Below are positions 10,976 through 21,346 of a DNA stretch of 64,000 nucleotides, piece by piece. Numbering within the stretch: the stretch's first letter is position 1; every line of letters begins with the position of its first letter. The notes beneath the pieces are model-generated. The model saw only the letters and a program-made list of their open reading frames with translations, was not told the origin of the DNA and did not search any database. This DNA comes from Saxidomus purpurata (taxonomy: Eukaryota; Mollusca; Bivalvia; Venerida; Veneridae). Made by a program: the position numbers and the translations under genes. Where the stretch lies: the NCBI GenBank assembly GCA_022818135.1, contig JAFMSR010000006.1, positions 39,020,038 to 39,084,037 of the forward strand, in the 5' to 3' direction.

Positions 10976-13760
10976 AAACTAAGACTGACCTTTATATAGT
11001 TTTATGAATGTCGTTGAAATGGTTCTCACCTTCTACTGAACTCTGGAGTACCCAAGTTTAAAAATGGGACCACAAAGTAGGCAACCTCATCTCTCGTGCA
11101 GTCATGAAACTTTGCAGAAATATGAAACAATTTGTGAAGATACACACATCAGATTTTGTTTAACATTGCATCCAGCATGGGTAGAGTTATTGGACTTGAC
11201 TTAGTTACAAATAGATTTAGGCAATTTCAAATTGAGCTATGCATTGTAAAAAATGTGTTCCAATATGACCAGTAAATATTGAACAGAAAGATTGATTTTT
11301 ATGACTTTATCAGGTTGTAACAGAAAGTTTTTCCTGCTTAAAGTAACTGAGTAAGTGCCAGACTAAAAAGATACTCGGATTGCATTGACCTTGACCTTCA
11401 AATGTGACCTTCATATTTGGACTGTAAGGGTCATACAGGAATGTAGCACTACAACGTTGCTACAATGTCTCCAGCCTCATTCTGCAATGCAAAGTACTGA
11501 AGACAATTCTCAGACCACCGTTGATGGTATGAACTAGAATTAAGACATAGATCTCCCAGCTACCATTGTACAGCATTATTCTGATATGTGTGAAGTACCA
11601 GTACCATTCTCAATAATTCAACATTCTGGACAAAAACACCCATGTTTTGTTAAGTCATATGGCAGTACTTTTCTTATGAAACATGATCTTAAATGAAGAA
11701 GTTTTTTCACATGATTTTTAAAGTTTTGGGTAATATTTCAGTATTAGTTTTACACTATAATGAGCAATGTATGAGCTGAAAATGCAATTTTACTGCTACG
11801 TGAAGGGTCATATCTGCTTTAACTAGGTGTAATAACATAAAACAGGTGCACAATTTCAAGGATGACTTCATTTCATGAACTGGTATAAACTACTAACAGA
11901 TTTCAAGGCAAGAGTATACAAAAATCCTACCTTCATCAAGGAAGATCTGAATTCTGCTAACGTAGACTGGTTCTTGGTTTGACATTTATATGCATACTGG
12001 GCAGGATAAAAGCAGTTTTACATATTTCCTGCACATGATCTGTGATTGGTTAATTATTTTATAGGTGGGAGTAATTACAAAATTAGCAGGACATCTTTCC
12101 CTTAGTACCTTGTATGACATGAAGTCGGCTGTTTGGGCTAACAAAGTTTCCACTTTCAAGGTCATTGTCCATTTCAAGAGGCATACTTACAGTTCCCAGT
12201 CCATAACTGATGAATGTAGCCAGTTAAAAAGTCTAAGAAATTCCATCAAAAATGATCTACATGACTGTACTGAAAAAAATTGCATTTTCATCAAACTAAG
12301 AAGCAAAAATTCCAAGAAGACTTTCATCACTAATAGTGCACGGGGAAAAAAGAGATTGGATGACCTAGAAATCAGAATGTTAAAAAAATACAAAAAAATG
12401 ATAACCTAGAAATTGGAATGTTAACATGGCCTTAAGAAAAGAATTGTTGTATATATGTTATTGTCACACCTGATCTTGATCAGCAAACAGAGGTCAAATA
12501 TGAGACAGAATATACCCACAAGCTTTACATCGATAATACAAAAAAAAACGGCGATAAAAAGCAACAAAAAAATGAAAGACAAGTGAAACAATTTGCAAGT
12601 AAGTAGCTAATATAATCACTTGAGCAGTTATGTTATGGTTGTACTAAAGGTATAATTATTACTTGTTGGTAACAAAATTACAGGTTAACACAGCCACAAA
12701 CAGTTGTCAATGTCATCTGCACAGACAGAAATGTAGGGGAAAGCCATTACTTTGCCTTTGATTAAAACATCACCCAATATAATAGCCCTGTCCTATCTGG
12801 TCATTTTGTCCATCTTGTTCTGCCCTCTTGTTTGCTACAGCTAGAAGTCAGTCTCCGTAAAAAGATCACCTTGATTAAGGTGCTACTGTGTCTAAGGCAG
12901 TCTGTTTTGTTTAAGCTAAACGGGCAAATTTATGATAAGTGCTCCTAGATCAAACAGCCAACTGCTTTGAGTAACCACTTTCGTGTAAAAGTCAAGGCTA
13001 GTTGCTTATCACTGGTTGCATTGTATTGTCCTGTTAGATCAAGCTATTTTACATTTTTCACAAGAATTTATATGAATTTCCCACTTCACTAATTTAAAAA
13101 TCTTGCAGAAGATTCATATTTCACGCAGATTTACTATTAGAAAATTATCCTATTTGAAAATAAGTCTGTCTGCAAAAAAATCAAGATCTTTTGTCATTTG
13201 AAAATCACGTAATTTATAGTACATTTTTTAATTCTAATCTAAGGTTAGCCCAATGTTGGAACAGACCCAGCTGGGATTGGAAGGCAGATAGTCTACTTCA
13301 TGTTTTACATGTATGAAATTATTTCATAGATGTGTCATCTTTTGAAATAATTAAGTTGACTAAAGAATTGCCTGTAGCAGTACACTAACTTTAAAGTAGT
13401 AATCTGCAGAAAATCTATCTAGCCAATCCTGTGACCAACCAGCTAGGGTCCGTAAATTACATACCGAATATTTTTCATAGATCTACCAAAAGGTAAGAGT
13501 GTCATGTCAAACAAAGTTGAACAATAAAACCATTTGACTTTGGAGAAACTTCAGTTCACAAAAAACTTTTTGGACTTTAATGAGCAAATGGATACTATAG
13601 TAGGAGACAAATCAGTTACTTCCCTTTTTGAACCGATATCAAGGTTTTGATAACTTGTATCAGAGTAACGTCCCCTTTTTCATAAAACACCATTTGCAAT
13701 AAAACGTTGCGTGCGTGAAACGTAAAAAAATCATTTGCTCTTCTTACCTTCATTTGTTTG
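10976..13760. other. Intergenic sequence, no confident gene
   Basis: Contains a word typical of the clam 'aaggtcaaggtcac' repeats, inverted, near 11385-11410. The frame 12065-12409 (114 residues, lysine-rich) is open but shows no domain and no splice or codon signal, so it is not called. Confidence 0.5.
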
Positions 13761-13764
13761 GAAC

Positions 13765-13893
13765 ACAGGGGGTCGGCCCATAACAAAAAAAAATCCATAT
13801 CACTACTACTATATATAAAGTATAGTACTAGTGATGTGGAAATTTTTGTTGTAGAGGCCCAAATACATCAGTACTGCCGACCGACCCTGTGGT
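13765..13893. repeat. Imperfect hairpin
   Basis: The left arm 'cacagggggtcggccca' and 'tccatatcacta' pairs with a right arm ending 'gccgaccgaccctgtg'. The right arm carries a small extra segment. Probably a MITE. Confidence 0.45.
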
Positions 13894-14191
13894 TTGGAAG
13901 CGCTTGGGTCAGTATGACTTCTCCTACACTTGTTCTCTGTATGAGTCCGAGTGATTTTATATAATATGTGTTTGGAAAATGTTAGATGTACAAAGGTAAA
14001 GTAATAGTGAGGCCAGTTATAAAAAATACACAAATTATGAATGAATGAAAATCGCTAGCTAAAACAACTTCAGCATACCCGGTTTATACGCTTGACAGAA
14101 CGGGTAAAGCCGCACCTGACAAAAAACAAATATAAGACTAGCAGCATTTTAGAGTTTTGGAAGCCAGAACTCTAGAGAGTCGCCTAAGAAG

Positions 14192-14266
14192 CTAAGCAAA
14201 GGGGTACATTATATAAAGGTTTTGGGTGCCCAAAACCTTTATGTGATGTTCCCCTTTGAAGCTTAG
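14192..14266. mobile_element. Hairpin MITE
   Basis: A 75-bp palindrome: 'ctaagcaaaggggtacatta' pairs with 'gatgttcccctttgaagctt', around a central 'ggttttgggtgcccaaaacc'. No coding. Confidence 0.7.
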
Positions 14267-14269
14267 ATA

Positions 14270-15920
14270 AAGAATGGGTTAACATCACTGTTCAATGTAT
14301 ACCACAGTATAGCTTTAAAAATGTCAAAAGGTTGATCATGATGCTTCTATTTGGTTCTTCCTTTAACTTGAAACATCAGCATATTTAAGAAGAGCTAACA
14401 TTTAGAAAGTAGTGATCAGTTTTCATTGTTAAGCCAGTATAGCTATAAAACATGGGACAAATTTTGTGTCATAGTGGCCTATTAAAATTGCACTGTCCGT
14501 CCGTGTGTCCATCCTTCCATTTTTTACGTCCAGGCTGTAACGTGATCCACACTTTATGACGCTGTTAAAATCTCTTGTTTTTATTACAGCTGCGCTCCAT
14601 TTCCCTTCGTGGGTGGAGCGCATGTTTTTTTTTCCATTTATCATTTTATCCTTTAACTTAAAATATTTGTCACTTGGTTAGGATGCCATAATATTGTAGT
14701 ATACTTACATCACTATCGACTAGAACTGTATTAAAAACATACTTTCAAGTTTGAAATATATCTGAAAAAAAACATGAGGGGTGTCTGAATGCAGCGACTG
14801 AGTAAATATCCATTAAATGGTTTTGTAAACAAACACTTTAACGATAGCAGTGTAAACTAAAAGTGTGTTTTAGTTCCTTTATTTCCACTGATTCTGTCAC
14901 ACAGTCTTTGTTCGTGAAATAGTAAGATAATATTATGATACACTACTTTCTATTTTTCTTTACATGAATTTCTATAGTATAAAAGTGTAAAGTGTTTGTG
15001 TATTATAGTGTCACCCCTAATGAAAGGGCCAGTCAATTCTGACTTATGAGACACCTTCTTTTTGAACACATTTACCTCCCGAATCCTATCCTTTTAATGC
15101 CAGTATATGTATACTACAAAATACTGGCATCCCGACCAAGTGAAACACATCTGATCTTATGGAAAAAGAAAATGCACTCAACCCACTAAGGGAAATGGAG
15201 CTTTAGTAGATACCTTGTTGAAATTGTCTGATGGGCATCCAAAATGTAACTTTTTGAAAAATGGTTCATTTGAAAAAATTTGCACTCTATTCAAAGTCAG
15301 CTATAGAGAATAAGATTAAACAAGTGAAGAAATGGCATCTTGAAACATAATTATGAACAGAATAACAAGCAGCCATGCTTAATACCATTTTTATTAGTTG
15401 TAAAAAAATGGAAGCAATATAATTTAAAAAGAGACAGACTGTAAAGTAATGCATCAGTTAAAATTTATTAGGAGAGACTATTTCCTGTTACACACATTGA
15501 AATCTGAAGCAAGAATGCAGTTGAGATGGTATCATTAGAATAATTTTCTGCTCTGGTAATGTGTATTCTATATCAGGAGGAATGTTGATGACAGCTTTAT
15601 TATACTGATAAAATCTAAATAATGTTTGATAAAATGTTTTAATGGGTAATAACTTTAACAGAAATGGATTTTTGACATCGATGGTGCAGGGTGGTGTAAC
15701 TGAATGACTTTTAATATATTTTAGCAAAAAAAATAATTGTGCCATTGTAGTACGGAAATTTAATATTGCGAGCGTGTTTATGACATACTTAGTTTTGTTA
15801 CTCCACCTGAGCAGGATGTCTCCAGTGAGTTGCAGACTGGTTTATACTACTTTATTAATACTCAATTGCAAAACTACTTCTTACAACTTAGATTAATTAC
15901 TCTCGAGACTCCAACTCACT
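14270..15920. other. Intergenic sequence with a clam-repeat fragment
   Basis: 14480-14600 has the 'ctgtccgtccgtgtgtcc' and 'ggctgtaac' words of the tandem repeat seen at 38520-40480. A small inverted repeat 'atgccagtat/atactggcat' lies at about 15096-15130. No gene seen. Confidence 0.45.
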
Positions 15921-15924
15921 CCAC

Positions 15925-16050
15925 ATTGAATCAACAAGGCATTGAGGAATGTTTGGTGTCTTGCCTAAGGACACTGTTGCCATGGCTGTGATAGGGATCG
16001 AACAGGGGACCATTTATTTCTGATGTGAATGTGCTACTACTGTGCAATGG
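15925..16050 (-). mobile_element. tRNA-derived SINE fragment, minus strand
   Basis: On the minus strand a B-box-like 'tgttcgatccc' (15993-16004) is followed by 'gtgtccttaggcaagacacc' (15957-15976). The latter resembles a word seen in the SINE-like segments of 30421-30520 and 31570-31680, so a shared SINE family is likely. Confidence 0.5.
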
Positions 16051-16154
16051 CGGCTCAACAGTCAGTGAGCTGTGATTCTGATACTTTTGTCTGGTATCTT
16101 GTAAAACATTTCCTGACTGACTGTATACCAACCTCTTGATTTACGTTAAAGTAG

Positions 16155-16315
16155 CAGATCTGTGGTGTAGTGGTAACACGCTGGACTGGTAATCCAGTGG
16201 TCGCCAGTTTGATCTCCCACTTGACTAAGGTAGATAATCAACTTATTAAATTGAATGAGCTAGGTTGCCAGGTCACATTAAAGGGAAGCCTTGATTTATA
16301 AACTGTCCTTCAAAC
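16155..16315 (+). mobile_element. tRNA-derived SINE (tRNA-Thr-like head)
   Basis: A-box 'tggtgtagtgg' at about 16162-16172. An anticodon-like stem-loop 'ctggactggtaatccag' has a 7-nt loop that reads anticodon GGT. The B-box-like 'agtttgatctcc' follows. The T arm does not pair, so this is not a functional tRNA. The body to about 16315 is tentative. Confidence 0.55.
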
Positions 16316-17061
16316 ATGGTCAGTGTCTTCATTATGCTAGAAATTAAGTACCTCCTGTAACCCATGTTTACTGTAGTCAATTAACCTTCATCCAAGGTCA
16401 TGGGGATGTAAAGTCCTGTGAACTTGTATTCTCAGTTCTACAGAGTTGTCTAAAGTTTTCTATTTTCTCCAGGAATTTCTTATCATATTTTTAAGGTTAA
16501 TGATAGCCTGAAATTATAATAGCAATGTATGTCAGGGGTTACAGATAATGTCTTGAGATGGGTTCCTGCCATATCATATTACCAGTTTAATAAACTGTTC
16601 AAAGAGCATTTTGCAAAATGAACATTTTTTGCACTTCACCTGAAATTGTATTTTGATGAAATCTTGGTTTCATCACAAACTAGTTGGTAAAAAGATTTAC
16701 CCTAACTGATTCAAAATCCTTCAGAATTAGTTGGTCCAGAATAGCTCTCTGGTATGTCTCCAGGCGAACAGGCCACCATTAAGGGGAAACTTACCATCAT
16801 TAGTTGTCAGTTTTTCCCCTTACATGAGAAGAGCATGATTGTATTTTCTGTATTTTGTTTAAAATATAGTTCACCTTTATGAAAAATCTAGGTCATGTTG
16901 ACATTACATTGTATACAGTTGGTAATGATTGTGAAAACTCGTGGAATGCAGTAAGTAACAAGGTGAGCATCTTGGAGCAACTTTGAGCATTTCAGACATT
17001 TTCTTGTGTAAATTCCTTTTCAATGAAAGATTTTATTTAAAAATAAAGAGTGACATACATG

Positions 17062-17247
17062 TACAGTCAAACCTGTGATCAAAGACCACTTTCTGGAAAA
17101 AGGTAAAGTGATCTTTGTTGACAGGTGGTCTTTATTCACAGACGTGACTTCCCAATATTTTACATGGTGCATGATTTTCTCCTTGCTGGTCTTTACTCTC
17201 AGGATGGTCTGTATTTGGAGGTGGTCTTAAACAGAGGTTTTACTGTA
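17062..17247. mobile_element. MITE with 'tacagt' terminal inverted repeats
   Basis: Left end 'tacagtcaaacctgtgatca' plus 'aagaccac'. The right end 'ggtggtcttaaacagaggtt' plus 'ttactgta' is its approximate reverse complement. 186 bp, with further 'tggtcttt' words inside. The TA-type ends suggest a mariner-superfamily derivative, which is an inference. Confidence 0.75.
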
Positions 17248-18668
17248 TATTGTATAATTACTGTAGAGATCTTTATATTTGCAAGTTGTTTAATTTGCAA
17301 TATTCTTATTTTATATTTATTCAAGAGTTTTTGAATTCACAATCGAGCACTATTTTATATAATTCATAACCATTGGGTTTTTTTGCTTTTAAAGCAAGTG
17401 TGATGAATTTGTGAAGGGCTTCATTTGTGAAAATTGGCTCCACCTCTTTCCAGTTACCTGATATGTTTACAGGTAGGTTGTTGTTAGTCAGTTGCTCTGA
17501 AATTAAGATATTTAGAAATGTTTGTACTTTCCGACTTCCAGGCTTAGAGAATCCTTACTTAGATCAAAGTTCTGTAGTGTACCGTACAGTATTACTATAC
17601 AGTACTACAGTACACAACCATATTGCAGTACACAGCAAAACTATAGGCTGTTGATGTACAGAGTGATCATGATCTGCACTCATTGCAAAGGTAGACTCAC
17701 ACTTGCAGCCACTAGGGTAAGGGTTAATTTCTTATCAATATTATTAAGAAGTGTTGCATGTATTGTGTTCAGTTGATCTTTTCAACAATGTGTGAAATAC
17801 CCAATGCATTATAATTGCAAGTGTACAGAATTCAGTCAGCAACATAGATTATATATGATTGCCCAGGGGTAGAGTTATAATGTGGATTGAATGTAATAGA
17901 TGACCAGTTTATTAGCCTTGATATTAAAAGGATTAAGATGTATTTGCCTGCTGGGGAAAAGTGAGATGTATTCTCTAGAAACTGTTGCAACTGTCAGTTG
18001 ACTTGTAACAGTAATCTTTATAAAAGTTGCTAACAGAGTGAATAGGTGGACAAAAAATTGTACAAATTTTTATTCTTTATACAGACATACAGTGTGAAAG
18101 ATGATGTCAGAAGACCTCTGATTCAGCTGTTGTAGCTGAAGATCATCTGTGGACCAAAGGTGAATATGCACTTCATTTATAAAATGTTTTAGGAAACTTC
18201 ATGTCATAATCAGATATGATCTGTGTGTAAAGGATTATGACTTCAATAAAGTCTTCAGGGATATCAAAGTGTTAAGTTACAAAACTCTTGCCAGAATTTA
18301 GGTTCTATTTCACAGTCATGTAAGAAATTTCGTGAAAGTGTAGGATGTGTCTGTTAAGGAATCCCATGTGTTGGGGATAAGTTCATGGAGTTGCCAGAGG
18401 ATTGTGTGTCAACCGCAAATAAATTGATGCCTGTTACTTTTGATCAGTAAGAACGGAAGATGTGTGCTGTTCCTTTCTAAACATTATGCTTCAGGGAGCA
18501 TCCATTTCAATGCTACTGATGATTTTCTTTTATATACTCTTTATAGAAACTTTAAAGTGTGTTTTCGCTGATAAGATTTAGAATGCTCCGTGGACTTCTG
18601 TGAGAGACTCAAGCTAGGTTAAAACTTTGAATTCTCTGAACTTATGTTTCTTTTAATTATATTTTCAG
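17248..18668. other. Non-coding stretch with a palindromic-repeat half and a weak exon-like segment
   Basis: 17655-17725 holds 'gatcatgatctgcact', half of the palindromic family. 18087-18160 sits between 'tttatacag' and 'ggtgaatat' like a small exon but has no open frame. Otherwise nothing recognised. Confidence 0.35.
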
Positions 18669-18814
18669 GTGAAATGAAACAGTGGCATTCTGGGTAATTA
18701 CTAACTAGTTGTGAGGAGGCAGAGTTAGGCTCTTTACATTGACCAGGGGCTTGATACCGTAATCTTGACGTCAATTCAGTCACACAGGGACATGCACACC
18801 ATACAATGTTACAG
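18669..18814 (+). other. Exon-like segment, copy 1 (possible non-coding RNA exon)
   Basis: Bounded by 'attatattttcag' and 'acaggtaatgt', good acceptor and donor sites, but with stops in all frames. A related copy with the same borders lies at 20223-20396. Both start 'ggt(g)aaat', share 'gcattctgg' and end 'aatgttacag'. They could be duplicated exons of a spliced non-coding transcript or a repeat with fortuitous splice words. Confidence 0.3.
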
Positions 18815-19204
18815 GTAATGTGCAGTTATACTTATTTTGACAATGGAAACAAAACAGATTAAATAACTAAGTCTGTAGTGATTAAGAACCATGACTCTAC
18901 CTTGCCTAATTTTTTAATTATTCCCCTTTGTTATATGTTTTGAATTTTCTTGTCTGGGGCATAACTCCAAAAGTACTGAAGGGAATTACTTGAAACTTAA
19001 TACAGTGATAGAGTCCAAAAGTACTGAAGGGAATTACTTGAACCTTAATACAGTGATAGAGTACAATGAGCAAAAATTAAGTTGAAATGTTCATTGTGTT
19101 TGTTCTTTGTAACACTTGTAGGTTTAACAAGATTATTAACAGGTACCCTTGCAGTGTAATTCAAACCCTTGCAGAATAAAATAAGACGACTCTATTTGTT
19201 ATTT

Positions 19205-19600
19205 GAAGAAATGAATCTTGCTTAGCATTTCTGTACTGCTTCGTCTTTTAAATATAACTGTAGGGGATCACATACTGAGCGTGCATATTCTAAAACCGGT
19301 CTGATGAGCCCCTTATACGCTTGTACTTCAACTTCTTGTGAGCATTCATGTAGATTAATAAATTTTCTCCTTAATAAACGAAGAGTTCTATACGCTTTAT
19401 TCCAAAAATGTGTGTCAGATTGTGTGTCAGATAATTTTGAATAATCCTGAAGGTGCTGTCAATTGACGCCGCCGAGTATTTGGAATGCAAAATAAAATTG
19501 ATCCATGGATGCAAGTCTATGAATTGCTTCATCAAAAGTATTAAACACATATTTTTTCTACATTCGAGGCCTCTGGAGCATGAACTTTGATTAATGTTCA
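19205..19600 (-). pseudogene. LINE reverse transcriptase fragment (CR1/jockey-type), C-terminal region
   Basis: Read on the minus strand, this encodes a broken stretch typical of the region after the reverse transcriptase active site in CR1/jockey/Rex-type LINEs. Recognisable pieces, in order, are SIDSTFR, AYRTLRLLRRKF, EVQAYKGLIRPVLEYA and, after a stop, ARFISSNN. In the family this reads roughly IDS...KANRTLGFLRR...AYKSLVRPVLEYA...AARF. Frame changes (near 19395-19412) and a stop at about 19229 show it is dead. No poly(A) or target duplication could be traced. Confidence 0.75.
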
Positions 19601-20222
19601 CACTTCAAGAAAAGATACGTAAATCAAAAATATAAATACTATTCATTCAGTCTGTTATGTGACTAAAATTTCTTTATTTGGCTAAAAGAACAATGGAGAG
19701 AGCAATAGTATAGCCATATAAGTATTACTTCGTGAGAATGTTGTTGGTCGGTCTAGTGCCATAACTAAGGAACCAATGGATACATATATCCAATTTTGTA
19801 TTCTGTAACGACAGAAAATTTAGAAACTTGATTTATACAGAATTGAGGCCCTTAAAGTATCTACCCAATATTTTCATAAATGCAAGACACAATAGCTTTT
19901 GTGCACTGATTTCATAGCTAAAAATAATCTGTCAGATATTGAAAGGGTCAGTATTAAAATAAAGAAGGAAAAAGGCAGGTGGTGCATTATAAGTTACGTT
20001 TAGTATATAAACATAAATTATGTATAGTTTTTTAATTTAAAAAAAAATTATTTATTCATTGCACTCGATATGTTTATCATTGATTCATGACAGATTCAAA
20101 CTGTGTTGAATATATTACGTAAAACATACTTGTCACTTCATGTACTTTCGCACTGATACTTCTTTTGTTTTGTTTTCCAGCACCTATGGATGCTTTTATA
20201 TACTCTTTATTTCTATTTTCAG

Positions 20223-20396
20223 GTTAAATTAAACGGGCATTCTGGTAATAACTTACTACTTGTTGGGAGGCGAAGTACAGAGTGGTAGTATGCTTGGTTT
20301 ATCTGCCTGAGAATCGGCTCTTTCCATTGATGGAAGGCTTGATCATCTTGAAATCAATACAGCCACAGAGGACATGTACACTGGAGAATGTTACAG
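20223..20396 (+). other. Exon-like segment, copy 2
   Basis: Partner of 18669-18814, about 1.55 kb downstream, with acceptor 'ctattttcag' and donor 'acaggtaatgt'. It carries an insertion relative to copy 1. The preceding intron-like sequence also shares 'cttttatatactctttat' (18527 and 20193), so the duplication includes flanking DNA. No open frame. Confidence 0.3.
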
Positions 20397-20496
20397 GTAA
20401 TGTGTAGTTGTAGTTAATTTGACATTGAAAACAAAAACAGATTATTAAATAACATTGATAACCGTAGAGTATGATGTTTGTTCATATTGATATAGG

Positions 20497-20650
20497 CAGT
20501 CAACCCTGGTAACATAGATCATTTATGGAAGACCTGAAAACTGGTCTTAGTTTATAAGTGGTTTTCATTCACATGTGCTTTTACTCACATGTACATATCC
20601 CTTTTGATTTTGATTTTAAAGTCTGTGAAGGTGGTCGTAAAACATTTATA
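20497..20650. mobile_element. Degenerate MITE, related to 17062-17247
   Basis: Begins 'cagtcaaccctggtaac', has 'ctggtcttagtttataag' inside, and closes with 'ggtggtcgtaaaac'. Same word order as the MITEs at 8362 and 17062, but ends are eroded. Confidence 0.4.
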
Positions 20651-20721
20651 CCTTTTTTTTTAGTTTGCATACATTAATTGTTTGCAGTTGTGTGTCTTTT
20701 ATGTGACAATTGTATTGCTAT

Positions 20722-20965
20722 AAAAATAAATAAATATATGAATAAATAATTAAAATAAATAAAAATAAATGAATAAAAACAATAAAAAAAAATTTAATTA
20801 ATTAATTAATTAATTAATTGATTAATTAGATTTAATTTAAGGTTTTAAGATAATAAATAGCAACTAATATAACTGAATACTTAATAATAAAGCTAAATTG
20901 ATTAATTGATCAATTAATTAATTAATTTATCAATTAATTATATTTAAATTAAGGTTTTAAGATAT
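20722..20965. repeat. AT-rich simple repeats, duplicated block
   Basis: (AAAT)n then (TTAA)n runs. The block 'ttaattaaggttttaagat' type sequence appears twice (about 20830 and 20945), so a ~115-bp duplication overlies the simple repeat. Confidence 0.75.
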
Positions 20966-21346
20966 TAGCAATAAATAAAAACTGAAATGTAATATTACTA
21001 AAAAAAGGCACTACAATTTTCACATAGAAAATGCACACCTGAAACAGTTTCATCAGTAGATTAAGTTGTGTTAAAGATCACTTTGATAGTAAAGGTTATA
21101 CCTAGGGCTCAAAATGTGATACAGGGTTATATACCAGTATTTCATGTATTACTCTGCCACTTTGTCCAGTTGTTTTTATTATTGTTGAAAAAACTTCAAC
21201 TACACATTTAAGTCTCTGTCTGTCTGAGTTCATGGTGGTCCTAGGAAGGCAGTGTTTGCTTTTGTCAGTTTTTTTGGTTCATGGACAGAACATTTCAGGC
21301 GATTCTTTGTTGGGGCCCTAAGCCTAGTTCTCATAGGTTGGTCAGG

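Noticed and set aside
12065..12409. 114-residue lysine-rich open frame
   Set aside because: No domain, no splice or poly(A) context, AT-driven composition.
16155..16225. tRNA-Thr gene
   Set aside because: Anticodon arm is good but the T arm and acceptor do not pair; it is a SINE head.
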